A stretch of DNA of 64,000 nt from Pyropia haitanensis (taxonomy: Eukaryota; Rhodophyta; Bangiophyceae; Bangiales; Bangiaceae): the NCBI GenBank assembly GCA_008729055.1, contig SDUX01000008.1, positions 310,001 through 374,000 on the forward strand. Direction: 5' to 3'. Under the pieces are notes generated by a model. That model saw only the letters and a list, made by a program, of their open reading frames with translations. It did not search any database and was not told the DNA's origin. Position numbers and translations under genes: made by a program. Shown here one piece after another: positions 45,240 through 57,800 of this stretch (the stretch's first letter is position 1; every line of letters begins with the position of its first letter).

Positions 45240-45980
45240 GGTAACGACCCCAGCAGAAGACGCGGGAGGAGGAGGAAGAAGGGCGGGGTGAGAGGAGCAG
45301 CTGCGACGCGGGCGGACGATGCCTCACCAGCGCCAACGGCTGGGCCGGCGGGGGGCGGGAAGGAGCCCACGTCGGTGCCGCCGGTCGTGGCTCTCGTGGT
45401 TTGCCAGAGGAACGAACCTCCACGGACTTGGACTGCAAGTCAACCGCACACTGAACAAATTTTCTGAAACGTGTCTCAGATTTTCGCGGCCATCGCAAGC
45501 GCCGGTGTACCGGCTACCCACCAATCAGGATCGGTACACGCGGAGCTGTCCAGGCGATCCAACCCCGACGGTGCACGTGGCCGGCGTGGCGAAGCCGTGC
45601 GCCCCGCGGCGGACGTGGAGTGGTCTTCTTCGGTGCTGGCGTGGTCGCCCGTCTTGCCGAGCGCCGCCTCCCCCCGCGCCGGCGCGGCGGACCCGGTGGC
45701 GTCGCTGGCCCCCGCTGCGTCCCGCCGCGAAGCGCTCATGCGCGGCCCGTGACACGGGCGGCGGCACCCCCCCCACGCGGGCGGCATGCCCCCCGTCGCG
45801 GCCGCTATCCCATCGGCCGCGGCGCCGCTGCTGCCGGCGAGCTCCCCCTCCTCCCCCCCCCACCCCGCGTTGGTGGCTGGCGGGCGTGGCGCCAACGGCG
45901 CCCAAGGCGGCGGCGGCGGCGGTGGCGGCGGCGGCGGTGGCGGTGGCGGTCGCCGGCGCCCCCCCCCGTCCGCGGCCGCC
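45240..45980. other. Divergent promoter region between metaxin-like and P5B ATPase genes
   Basis: 0.74 kb. 45400-45560 is relatively AT-rich (tgaacaaattttctgaaac) and is the best candidate for a shared promoter core. An in-frame ATG at 45786 would extend the P5B ATPase by 65 Pro/Gly/Ala residues; it is the alternative start for that gene. Confidence 0.45.
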
Positions 45981-46908
45981 ATGGTCTACGCCGCCACCGA
46001 CGGCGACGACGCCGTCCGCACCGTCGAGCTGTACGTGCCGTGCGGCTGGCGCGCGGCCGCGACCGCCGCCGCGTGCGTCGCGGGGCTGGGGCTGCCGGCG
46101 CTCGCGCTGCGCGGCGTCAGCGAGCGCACCCGCCTGCGCCTAACGCACCGGCGGGTGTGGTCCGTGGCTGCGGGGGGGGGGGGCATGCCGGGGGGGGGGC
46201 GCCGCCCGGCCTCCGCGTGTTGGCCGCCGTCGCGTCGCGGGCGGCCAAGGCCGTGCCGGGGGGGGGCGCGGCGCCGCCGCGGGTGCGGGCGGCCGGCGGC
46301 GGCCGGGGCGGGGGGGGGGACACCGCCAGCAGCGGCTGCGGCAGCGGTGGGGATGGGGGCGCCGGCGGTGGCGGCGGTGGGGATGGCGGCCGCGCGGGGC
46401 GGGCCGCCGCCGTGGCCCGCCGCACCCCCTTGCACTGGCTCCCCGCCCGCGCGGAGAGCGTGACCCCCCTGGCCACCGCGGACGTGGTCGCCCACATCCA
46501 CCTGCTCGCCGCCGCGGAGCGGGACATCCTCGCACCCCGCTTTGCGTCGTACCAGCGCATCCTCCGGCGTGCCGAGGCGGGCGTGCCCGTCCGGGGGGTG
46601 CTGTTTGAGGTGCAGTTCCGGCGGTTCCTGCTGGTCGACGTGTCGACCACGCCCGTCCCAGGGGGGGGGGGGGGGTATGGGGTGGCCGCCCCGCCGCCGT
46701 GGACGACCGGGGGGGGGGCGGCCGGCGGCGGGTCGACGACGACCCGACTGGGCGGGGGGACCTGGCCGCGGCGGCGGCGGCGTCGACCGCCACCGTCGAC
46801 GAGTCGACCGCGGCGGCGGCGGCCGCCGCGTCGCTCCTGCTCTACCCGGTGCCCGCCGTCCTCGCGCCGCGGGCGGACGAGCTGTTTGACGGCCCGCCAG
46901 CGGGCGGC

Positions 46909-46945
<37 letters not shown>

Positions 46946-49900
46946 CGCGTCGAGGCGTGGCCCCCCCGTGCCTGGGCCTGTCCGCGGCGGGCTTGGACAG
47001 CGCCACCGCCGCCCACCGGCTGCGGGTGTATGGTGCCAACGCGCTGTACGCGCCCGTCCGCCCCGTCTGGCGGCTGTTTGCGGCGGAGCTGCTCAACCCC
47101 GTCTTCCTCTTCCAGGTCGCGTCGGTGGTGCTGTGGCTGGCCGAGCACTACACCCTCTACGCCGCGACCATCCTCGCGACGAGCGTCTTTGGCGCCGCCC
47201 TCGAGGCGACCGAGCTCCACGCCGCCGCCGCGCGGCTGGCGCGCCTCGCCGCGGGCGACGGCGACGGCGACGGCGCGTCGGTGGTGGCGCTCCGCGACGG
47301 CGCGCCGACGCGCGTGCCGGTCGCGGCGCTCGTGCCGGGTGACGTGGTGCGCCTGGCGGGCGACGCGCCCGCGCCGGCCGACTGCACGCTCCTCGCGGGC
47401 ACCGCGCTGTGCAACGAGGCGAGCCTCACGGGCGAGTCGTCGCCGGTGCACAAGCACCCGTGGCTGCCGGGCCGCCACGCGCCGCGGCTGAGCCCGGCGG
47501 CGGCCGCCGCCGCCGCCGCGCCGCCACTGACCGACGGGCAGGGAGGGGAGTTTGGGGGGGGGGGGGGGGGAATCCTGAACGGAGTCGACGGCTGGGGAGG
47601 GGGCGCCGACGGTGTTGGCAGCGGCAGCCTCGGGCGCCCGTCGCCCGCGGGGTGGGCGGCCGGCGCGACGCGCCCGGACGCAGGCGCACGACCGGCCGGA
47701 GGCTGGGACGCGCTTGTCAATGGCGCCGTGACAGATGCGGGCCCGCCGGGCGTCTCGTCGACGACCGTCGACCCGCAACGCGCGTCGTCCTACCACGACG
47801 TGCCGCAGGAGCTGCTTGTGTCGTCCTCCCCGTTTGCGCCCAGCTTTGTGGAGGACGTCCTTGGCGGGCGGGAGGACCACGGCGGCGGGCGGCCGGAGCG
47901 GGATGGGGAGGACTGGCGCAGCCGCTGCTTCCACCAGCAGTTCAGTTACGAAGACGAGGGCGGGGGGGGCGCCCGTGGCGGCGCGGACGGGCCTGCCGGC
48001 AGCCGCAGCACCCTCAACGGGGACGCCTCCCCCCCCGCCGCCCGTGGCGGTGAGCCCGTTGCCGTTGGCGCCCGCGGTTGCGCCGCTGGCCCGGATGGCG
48101 GCTCGGCCGCGGCGGACGCCACGTACGGCGACGGGTCAGACAGCGATACGGGGGCGTCGTCGAGCGACGGCGCGTGGTCCGAGCTGGACGTGCTGGTCCC
48201 CCGGCAGGCGCCGGCGCACCTGACGCGCGGGTATGGCTCCACGACAGACTTGTCACGGCTCGCGTCGGCCAACGAGGCGTCGCCCGAAACGGACGACTCG
48301 TGGGCGCACGGCGCGCACACCATCTACGCGGGCACGCGGGTGCTGCAAGCCCGCCGCGGGGCGCTCGCAGTCGTCACGCGGACCGCCGCGAGTACCATGC
48401 GGGGGGAGCTGGTGCGGGACATCCTGGTCGAGCAGGCCCGCGACGAGGGCGCCGCGGGCGCCGCGCCAGCCGATGGCGCCGCCGACGGCGGGGCGGCCAA
48501 GGGCAGCGGCGGCAGCCGCAGCGGGCCCGGCACGGGCAACCTGCTGGGCGAGGCGTACGTGGTGTTGGCGGCGTTGCTGGCGGTGGGGGTGGCGGGCTCG
48601 GCGGCCGCGGCGGTGCGGTTCGTGTCGACCTTTGGGCTGCCGGCGGGGGAGGCGGCGCTCGAGGCGCTCGACCTCATCACCATTGCGGTGCCGCCGAGCC
48701 TGCCCGCCACCATCTCGTTTGGCCTCGCGTTTGCGCTCGCGCGCCTCAACCGGCACGGCATCCTGTGCGTGCGCGCGTCGGTGGTAACGCGGGCGGCGCT
48801 AGTCGATGTACTGTGCTTTGACAAGACGGGGACGCTGACGGAGGAAGGGCTCGACGTCCGTGCGCTGCGGCTGGTCGACGGCGGACCAGCCGGTCGCGCA
48901 GGCTCGACGGCGGGGGCGTGGCCGCCACTGCAGCCGCGCAAGCCCCCCAAACAGCCGGTGCTGTCGCCACCCATTGACGTGACCGATGGGTGCCTTCACA
49001 ACGCGACGCTCCCCGCGGACGTGGAGCGTGTGATGGCTGCATGCCACACGCTTGCCTATGTGCAAGGCGCCGTCGTCGGGGACGAGGTGGACCTCAAGCT
49101 GTTTGAGCTGACGGGCTGGAGCCTTGTCGACGATGGGGACGACGAAGCCAATGGCAGCGGCGGCGGTGGCGGGACACGGTCGTCGGGCCATGCGGGTGGG
49201 GTGCTCCCTGCACCTCGCCCCCCTCCACTGTCCCCTTCGGGCGTGCCCGTCTTTATGCGCGTCTGCCGTGGCAGCGCGTCGGTGGCGGTGACGCGGCTGC
49301 TGGACTTTTCGTCCCCGCTCGCGCGGATGGGCGTCGTCGCCGAGTGGGCCCGCTCCGACGGCTCGACCGCGTCGGGGGTGCTCATCAAGGGCGCACCCGA
49401 GGTGGTGGCCAGCCTCTGCCGCCGTGACACGGTGCCGTCGGACTTTGCGCCCGTGCTGGCGGCGTACGCCGCCGAGGGCTTTCGGGTGCTCGCCCTGGCC
49501 AGCCGCGACTTGTCGGCACCCCCTGGTGGTGACGGCGGCGGCGGCGGCGGTGGCGGGAGCAGCCGCGGCGGCAACGGGCGGGCGAGCAAGGCGCGGCGGC
49601 CGGGAGCGGCGCTGGACCCCCTGTCCGCGCCGCGGGAGGTGCTGGAGCGGGACCTGCACTTCCTCGCGCTGGTCGTGTTGGAGAACCGCCTCAAGGGGGA
49701 CACCTCGGCGGTCATTGCGCAGCTGACGTCTGCGGCCAAGCTACCCTGCCGGATGGTCACGGGGGACCACGCCCGGACGGCCATGGCGGTCGCTCTGCAG
49801 TGTGGTATCCTGCAGCCAGGCAGCCGCGTCGTGCTAGGCGACGTGGCGTTGCCAGGAGGGCCTGACGCGGCGCGGCCCGCGGCGGCAGCAGCACTGTCGC

Positions 49901-50475
49901 CGGCACTCAGCGTCGCGTCAGAAAGAGCAGCAGGCGCCGCCGCCGATGGCACGCCACGGGTGCGCTTCACCCTCGCGCTCAACCCGCGGGTGCGGCTGAC
50001 GCGCGCGCAGGTGTGGGCGGGAATATTGCACGGCGGCGGTGACGAGCTGGTCCTCACCGGCGGCGCGTTCCGGCTGCTGGCCGCCGAGTACGCGGCACTG
50101 ACGGCGGCGGCGCCACGGCCTGCCGTGGCGGCGGCGCCGCTGCCAGCGGCGACCGCTGCCGGCGGGCTAGGGCGGCTGGCAAACCCCCCCGCCCCGTCCG
50201 CGGCGGCGGTGGCGGTCCTGTCCGACGAGGAGGCGGTGGTGCAGCTGCAGCGCGCATTCTTTGGCGTCGCCCTCCAGCGGTGCTCGGTGTGGGCGCGCAT
50301 GACCGCGGCGGACAAGACGGCGCTGGTGCGGGCGCTCGCGTCGGTGTCGTCGCCGCCCCTGCGGGTGGCGATGTGTGGGGACGGCGCGAATGACGCGGGG
50401 GCGCTGCGGGAGGCGTTTGTGGGGCTCTCCCTGCGGGGCACGTCCGCAGATGAGCCTGTCGATGGGGTAGGTGGA

Positions 50476-50511
<36 letters not shown>

Positions 50512-51513
50512 GGCAGCGGCGGCGGTCTTGCCTCGTCGCTGCCAGCTTCGAGTGGTGGCCACGGCCACCACGTGGGGCACAGCGATGGCCCCAGCGATGA
50601 CGTCGACGTGGAGGCGTGTCGACTGCTCGACGCGGACGCCGCGGACGACGGGGCGGCGCTGTCTGCCTCGGCCCTCTCTGACAGCAACAGCACGTCGACG
50701 GCTACGACCGGGACGACGCCGGACCACGCTGAGGACTTTGAGGCGGCCGCCTCGCTGGCGGCACCCCTGACTTCCCGCCGCGCCACCATCCACGCCATGG
50801 TCGACGCGGTCGTCCAAGGCCGCGCCGCGGCGGCCGCGTCGCTCGCGGCCTTTTGCTTTATGTTCCTCTACTCGACCATCCAGTTCTCATCGGTCGCCGC
50901 CCTCTACGCGTCGGGCGCGGTCATTGGGGACACCCAGTTCCTGTTTGTGGACCTGGTCATCGTGCTGCCGCTGGCCACCCTCATGGGCCGCACCGACGCC
51001 GCGCGGGCGCTGGGAGCGGCCAAGCCGCCCGGCAGCCTGCGGCACCCGCGGGTGGTCGCGGCGGGCCTCGGCCAGGCCGCGCTGCACGTGGCGTTCCAGG
51101 CCGCCGCGCTCGCCGCCGTCGGCCGGGCGGGCCTGTGGGCGAGCCCGGCCGAGGTGCTCGCGCAGATGGGCACCGGCGCGCACTCGCTCGTCGTCACCAC
51201 GCCCGCCGTCAGCGCGCTGTGGGCGTTTGTCAACCTGCAGTACGTGTGGGCGGCGGTGGCGCTCAACCGGGGGCCCCCGTACCGCCAGCCGCTCCTGTCC
51301 AACCGCCCGTTCGCGGCTGCCGCCGCGGGCCTGACGGTGCTGTGCCTGGGCGTGCTCGTCGCGCCCCCCGCCGCCGTGCGGGCCGCGCTGGAGCTGGTGC
51401 CCCTGCCGGCGGCGCTGCGGGGGGGGCTGGGCGCCCTTGCGGTCGTCAATGGCGCCGCGTCGGTCGCGCTGGACGTGGCGGTGGGCCGGTGGTGGGGGGG
51501 GGAGCAGCCATAG
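45981..51513 (+). CDS. P5B-type ATPase (ATP13A2-like, probable polyamine transporter), two homopolymer frame breaks
   Basis: P5B ATPases are endolysosomal or vacuolar pumps that export polyamines to the cytosol. Start ATG 45981 (GCCGCCATGG context) gives VRTVELYVPCGW with a first hydrophobic segment. The frame then changes near G tracts 46171-46198 and again near 46662-46720; between them lie RRTPLHWLPARAESVTPLA and GVLFEVQFRRFLLVDVS, typical of the P5B N-terminal region. From 46720 one frame runs to TAG 51511-51513: RLRVYGANALYAPVRPVWRL, LLNPVFLFQVASVVLWLAEH, LTGESSPV (actuator), GTRVLQA, IAVPPSLPATISFG (P5 signature in the PPxLP position), [18 protein letters not shown] at about 48815 (the TEEGLD tail is P5B-type), MCGDGANDAGAL at about 50375, and STIQFSSVAALY. 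The repaired length is 1844 residues. A 280-residue disordered insert lies between LTGES and GTRVLQ. Confidence 0.88.
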
Positions 51514-51851
51514 CGGCGGCGGCGGCCAAGGGCGCAGCAGCCGGCATGATGGGTGGCGTGGGGTGGGGAAGTGGATGGGGGCAACCCGTGCGCGGGCAGT
51601 GGGGAGTGACTACCGACCCCGGGTGTAGAACGAACTCGTCAGGTGGCCGCGTAGGGCGAGCCAGCGACGAGGCAACACTAACAGTCAAAGATTTGGCTCA
51701 ACGAAAGGGAACACACCAACCAGAAACCACTCGCGAGGCGAAAAAGTAAAAGGCCCTCACGTAGCGCGTCGGAGACCCAGCCTAGCGTGCTCGCCGGGCC
51801 ACCACCCCGGCAGACAGGCCCACCTGCTCGCCCCCCCCCCAGCCGGCAACC
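51514..51851. other. Short intergenic region between convergent P5B ATPase and Piezo genes
   Basis: 338 bases, holding both 3' flanks. The middle (51640-51750) is less GC-rich (cactaacagtcaaagatttg, gcgaaaaagtaaaag) and may contain the 3' end signals. No gene. Confidence 0.5.
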
Positions 51852-54800
51852 TCAATCCCGCTTCAACTTCGGGTACGGCTCCGTCGCCGTCTCGCGGTAT
51901 GACGGGAAGGTGTCCACCGCGCCGTCGCCCTCCCACCACACCGTCGGCGGCTTGAGGTGTCGCTCCCCCGTCCACCGCACCATCGCATGGGGGTCCCGGT
52001 AAATGTCCATGAGGCCGTTGAAGAGCACCTCCTCCATGTCCAGCCGCCCGTCCTGCCGCGCGTACACAATGTCTGACACGAGCGTGAACAGGTGCTGGGT
52101 GTAGGGCATGTCCGTAAACGGGATGATGAGGCGCTTGTTGGAGAACCACGACTTCGCCAGCTGCGCGATGGAGAAGAGGACGACCACGTACAGGGTGAGG
52201 ATGGTGCCGCCGCCGACCGCGATGCGCGCGACCGCCGAGATTTGCAAAAAGTAGCGGACGCCGTCAAAGGGCGCATCAAACGGCGCCGGCGTGCCCGCCT
52301 CGGTCACGATCGTACCGTCCGCCGCGGGCGGCGTGCACACGCAGTCCGCCTGGCCCGACACGCCCCGCACACAGTCTGTGACGGACCACCACAGCGACCG
52401 GCGCGCCAGCTCCGCCGCCGCGGCGGGCGGCGTCGCGACGGGCGGCGCCACCGGCTCCGTGGCGTTGCCGTCGACGAGGACCGAGTGGAAGCGCAGGCAC
52501 ACGCCGCTGTTGCGCCGGCTGGCCGGCTGGAAGCGGCTGCTCGCCGCGACCAGCGTCATGTACCGCGACAGCGTGCCGGCATTAGGCGAGTCCTTGTCAA
52601 TGTTGAGCGGCAGCTCCACGGCGGCGGGCGCCAGGCTCGACACCGCCTCGCCCAGCGTCCGCACCTGGTCGGCCCGCAGCATCGCCAGCCTGTCCGCACT
52701 GTACGTCTGCTCACTGTCCGCGCCGGTGAGCTCAAAGCGCAGCGTGGGACGCCTCGGGTCGTTCCGCGCAATATCCACGTCATTGAGCAGCGGGCTGCCG
52801 GGACGGGCCCGCACGTACGGCAGCAACGACGCGTTAAGGCGTTCAAAGGTGGGCGGCGGGGGGGTCCACAACATCGCCGACGGCGCGCTGAAAAAGACGC
52901 GGTACACCTGCTCACGGGAACGCTCCTGGATGGTCAGCGCATAGGGACGTCCCGCGGAGAGGACCTGCGCGCCCCTCAGCTCGTCCGACGACGTGGTAGA
53001 CCGCTCGTAGAGCATCACCGAGTCCCCGTTAATGGGCAGCTGCAGGTCCACTGAGTAGGTGGCGGCAATGAGCTCCCGATTGCGGAACAGCGGGTTGACC
53101 AGCGAGAAGAGGAAAAAGGGTAGGAAGAGCAGCAGCGCGCAGAGGAGGAACAGGCCCCCGCCTTGAAAAATCCGTGGCACAATCGGCCGCTTCTGCCCGA
53201 GGACGCGCTTGAACCACCCCCGCGACGCGTTGATGGCCCGGTTCTGGTAGAGGAAGATGTACACGTCGACAAACTTGAAGTACTGGAAAATCTCGAGCGA
53301 CGTGGGCAACACCGCCCAGTCGAGGAGCGTGCGGGTCAGCCACAGGAAGGGAATGTTGTAGTAAATGTGGAACGCAATGAGCCCCTTGAGCGAGAAGTTG
53401 CGCAGCAGCCACTGGCCGGTCGTGTACAGCGGGAAGCCCGACCGGATTTGCAGGCCGCTGACAAAAAAGTAGATGCACTTGAGGATGTAGAAGAACCGGA
53501 GGGACCGGCGCTCCCCAAACTCCACGTGCAAGAACAGGAAGTAGTGGTAGACGAGCACCGACAGGTACTGGACGGCCAGCTTGGCCTTCATCGACCGCCG
53601 CAGGTAAATGACCCGGTCGAGGACGAGAGCGAAGAAGGCGACGATCACTACCACCAGCTGCCGCGTCTCGACAAAGTTGGTCGTCCACCAGGTGGTGACC
53701 CGGTCAAACTGGTCGCTCTGGGAGAACATGTAGGAGAAGCCAAAGATGAGGAACACAAACGCCATGAAGTCAGACGCAAAGGTGGCCAGGTAAAAGTCGC
53801 CCACCGCCTTGTGGGTATGAGGCCGCAGTAGCCGCTGGTAGTGCATCACAATGGGCGAGAAGACGCCCTGCCCGGCCGCGCCCACCAGCGCCATGGGCGA
53901 CGAGCCGCCGCCGCCCACGGCGGGAGGCGGGCGGCGGCGACGGCCGCCACCGCCGCCCCCCCCGGGGGCGTCACCAAGAAACTCGCCGTCCAGCTCCTCG
54001 TCCGACAGCACCTCGGCACGGGTAGGCGACGCGGCCAGGCCACCGGCGATGAGGTCCTCCACGTGCTCGTCGGCGGGCGCGGGCGCGCGGCGCTTGCCAG
54101 CCCCGGACGGGGGGGGCACGCGGCTCGAGCGGCGGCGGCTGAGGCCCGGGAAGCCCGACGGGGTGGTGCCCCGGCGGCTGCGCCGCGTCCGCAGCGACCC
54201 GACGGCGCTCAACTGGTCATCGTCCTCATCGCTGCGGACGACGCCGCCGCCCATGTCGTACGCGTCGTCCACATCGGCAGGCCGTTCCACGTCCGCGTCC
54301 TCGCCAATCAGCCCGCCAATGACGCCCCCTGCAAACGTGTGCCGCACCGACCGCCTCCGCTGCAGCGGCGCCGACCCGATGTCGTCGTCCTCGTCTAGCG
54401 TGCGGAGGGTCATGCTCTGGCACGAGCGGACCATGGAGCCCCGCCGCGACAGCTCCAGCGACCCCGTCGACAGCCGGATGGACGGCTGGGAGAAGGCCGC
54501 CGTGCCCGCCGCGCTGCTCGCCGACCGAGCGTACAGGGACGCGGCGAGCCCCGCCGGCGGCGGCCGGTCGCCAACGCCATGCGCATCGGCGCCCGTCACC
54601 ACGTCGGACACGTCCAGCTTGGGCAGCGACTTGACCGATGAGATGGACCGCGGGCCGGACGAGAAGCGGTCGCCAGCGGCCGCCCCGGAAACGGACAGCG
54701 GCGTATCGCCGGGTCCACCCCGGGAGCGCCCCTGCTGAAAGGAGGACGCCCCCACGGGCACCCGCCGTGCCATGCCCCCCGCCCTCTCGTTCTTGCCCGG

Positions 54801-57800
54801 CGCCGCGTCCATGTCATCGATTGAATACACGCGCACGCGGGGATCACGGTCAGATAGGCGCTCGCCAGACGAGCCCGGCCCATCCAGCTCAATAGCGTCG
54901 GAAACAAAGCACGCGTCGTCCAGCGAGGAAGCATCGTGGTCGTCCGCGTCCCCTCGCGGGCGAGACGAGGAAGACGCCGCCGCCGCAGCCGCCGCCGGAA
55001 CCGTCGACGCATCACCCGACGGCGGAAAGTCCGCCAAGTCCCACGAGCTCCCGTACGCGCCACCGCTTGTCCTTGTGGGCGAGCTGCTGCCAGGCTCCGA
55101 CGCGGGCCGCTCGTCCTCAAAGCAGCCCAACGAATCGAGCCGGTGCGCGTTGAGCTCAATGACAAAGTCCGCGTCGGCAAGCTGGTGCTCCGCGCTCACC
55201 ACGTCGAGGTTCGCGATCCCTGACGGGTCAGTCATCGTCACCGCGTCGCTGGGAGTGGCCACCGCCCGGCCCGTCACCTTGGGCCGCAGCAGCAGCCGCT
55301 CCTCCGCGTCGGTCAAGTCCCAGAGGCCCCGGTAGTAGAGGATGCGGCGGTGCCACAGCAGAGACGCGAGGACGAGGATGTCAAAGAAGATACCCCCCGC
55401 CTGGATGTGCAGGCCGTTCTTCAAGATCTCGCCCTTGCCAGAGTAGTCATTGACGAAGAAGCGCACGTCAGGGGTGACAAACTTGCGCGCCACAAACTTG
55501 AACGCGATGACCGCTTCGACGTAGAAGAGGAGGGCAATCCACGCCGACTTGGGCGGCCGCGGCTGCTCCACCAGCAGGTACAGGAAGAGCACCAGCGGGT
55601 ACACCACCGACAGGATGGTGGGCGTCACCGTGACGGCGAGGAGCATGGACAGGTAGACGGGCCACGCCGAGTAGCGAGTGATAAAGAAGCGCACCTCGTG
55701 GCGCAGGCTGTGGTGTAGGTGCGCTTGCCAGCGGGCGCCGCGGCTCATGGCGCGGAGCATCCGGTTCCACCACGGATAGTCTTCTTGGCTGCTCTCTGGC
55801 GACGGCTGGGCCGCATCCGCAGCCGCCGCCCCGTCACGGAGGCCCAACCCAGACGACAAGGACTCAAAGCTACCACCCTTAGTGGTGGCGGGTCCATTGC
55901 CGCCGTCCGACAACGAAACGTACGAGTCTACAGGTTTGCTCCCGGGCGCCACGTCCGCCACAAACGCGGCGGCAGACGCGCCGCTCGAGCTGCCACCGCC
56001 GCCCCGTGTGCCGTGCGCGCGGCGCAGACCCGACCCGTCGCCCTCCCCGTCGGCGCCCCCATCCACCTTGACCGGTAGCGGCGCCACCCCCCCCCCACCG
56101 GCGGCGGCTCCTGGCGTCGCAAACGTGCCGTCTGGGCGGCGGAAGCGGAGGCCCGGCAGCCGCGACGACGACGGCATGGGCATCTGGCTCGGCGTGCTGC
56201 GCGACGGGCGCGACAGCTTGGCGTCGTCCACCGCAGCCGCAGCGAGGGCGGCGGAGAAGCTGAGGCGCGGCGCGAATTGAAGCTCGGGCACCGTCGCGGC
56301 GGCCTCGTTCTTGGCCGCCAGCTCCGCCTCTTGCACGACGCAGACGTTGAAGAAGGCGTCGACGGAGCGGGTAGTGTGCTTGAGCGCCTGCAGGCGCTGC
56401 AGCCGCGCCGCCCGGGCGCGCTTGTTGCGCTCCAACTTGTTGGACGCGAGCATCTGCTCCGTCATGCGGTCCTGGTGGTCGTGGATGGCGCGGCGGAAGC
56501 GGAGGACCTCGTCCTCCTTCATGTTGCGGAGAACAAAGCGGAAGTTCTCCGACTCGTAGATGCGGCCCTGCATCTGGCTCAGGATCCAGAGCGACACAAA
56601 GAGGCCGAGCAGCGCCGCGGCGGGGTCTTGGCCAGATGTCACGCCAGAGAGCTTATACAGGCCGACGATGCGCGGCCAGGGGGAGGGCGACCCATCGTCC
56701 TGCATCGGCGGCGTAAACGGCGCCTGGTACGCCACCACCGCCAGGATGACGGACAGCACGTACAGGCGCACAATCACAAACCGCGCGCGCCGAGTGGCAA
56801 CGTTGGTAAACTGGAAGAAAAAATAAAATGCGAGGCCCAGCAGCACCGCCGAGAAGACCGACGGATCCACCGCAGCGACGGCAAACAGGTACAGCTGCAC
56901 CGCTGAGCCCGCAAATCGCATCCAGCCCAGCTTCACCGCGTTGGCAAACGTCAGCGGCCGCTGCGTGAAGTCCACCTCAACGGGCGGCGGCCGGCCGGGC
57001 GACCCGTCGCCGCTCGTCGCAAACGCAAAGCACCGGTTGAGCGGCGACTCCTCCCGCCCGTCGGCGCCGCCGCGAGAGCCAAAACACGTGCCGGGGTGGT
57101 CCCCCACGTCGGCGGCGCGCACGCCCATCAGCGCCGCGGCGCTAGCATTGGCACCGCCAATCGCTACCGCCTCGAGGGAGGCGACGCGACCCGAGCTCGA
57201 CGCCCCGCCACGCTCCGCGGCCGCCGCCGCCTCCTCCTCCTTGCCCACCGACGATGCGTCGGACGGCGGGCATGGCGGCTCGCTGCGGGGCCGGCCGAGG
57301 CCCAACACGCGGCGCAGCCAGCCCGCCGGCCCCGACACGGAGGAGCACGCGTCGCAGCTACCACACCGGCGCAGCGACACGCGCGGTGGGATGGCGTTGA
57401 GCGTCGTCCCCGCGCAGATGACCGCGATAAACGCAATCGTAATGTCCGTCCGCCGCTTGCGCGAGTCGTTCGACTCGTCAATGTACAGCCACGCCTGCCA
57501 CGTGGAGGGCATCTCGTCGCGGAGCTGCCACGACCACGACACCAGCGGCGGCAGGCCCAGCGACAGCGCGTACTGCAGCAGCACCAGCGCGGCGAGGAAG
57601 AGCGTGCACACCACCCACATGCGCGACACGGTGCGCCGTGGGACGAGGCACACAGCCAGTACAAAGAGGATGTGCAGCAGCGAAAAGACCGTGCGGCTGA
57701 CCGCGGCGCCCACGACGAGGACCACGTAGGTGAGGTCAAAGCCCCACGACGCCCAAAACGGCTGCAGCAGGCCCAGCACCTCCCCGAGCCGCCGGACCAC

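Noticed and set aside
45380..45480. tRNA-like sequence on the minus strand (ggttcgttcc box)
   Set aside because: The T-arm and anticodon-arm stems do not pair acceptably and no acceptor stem is found.
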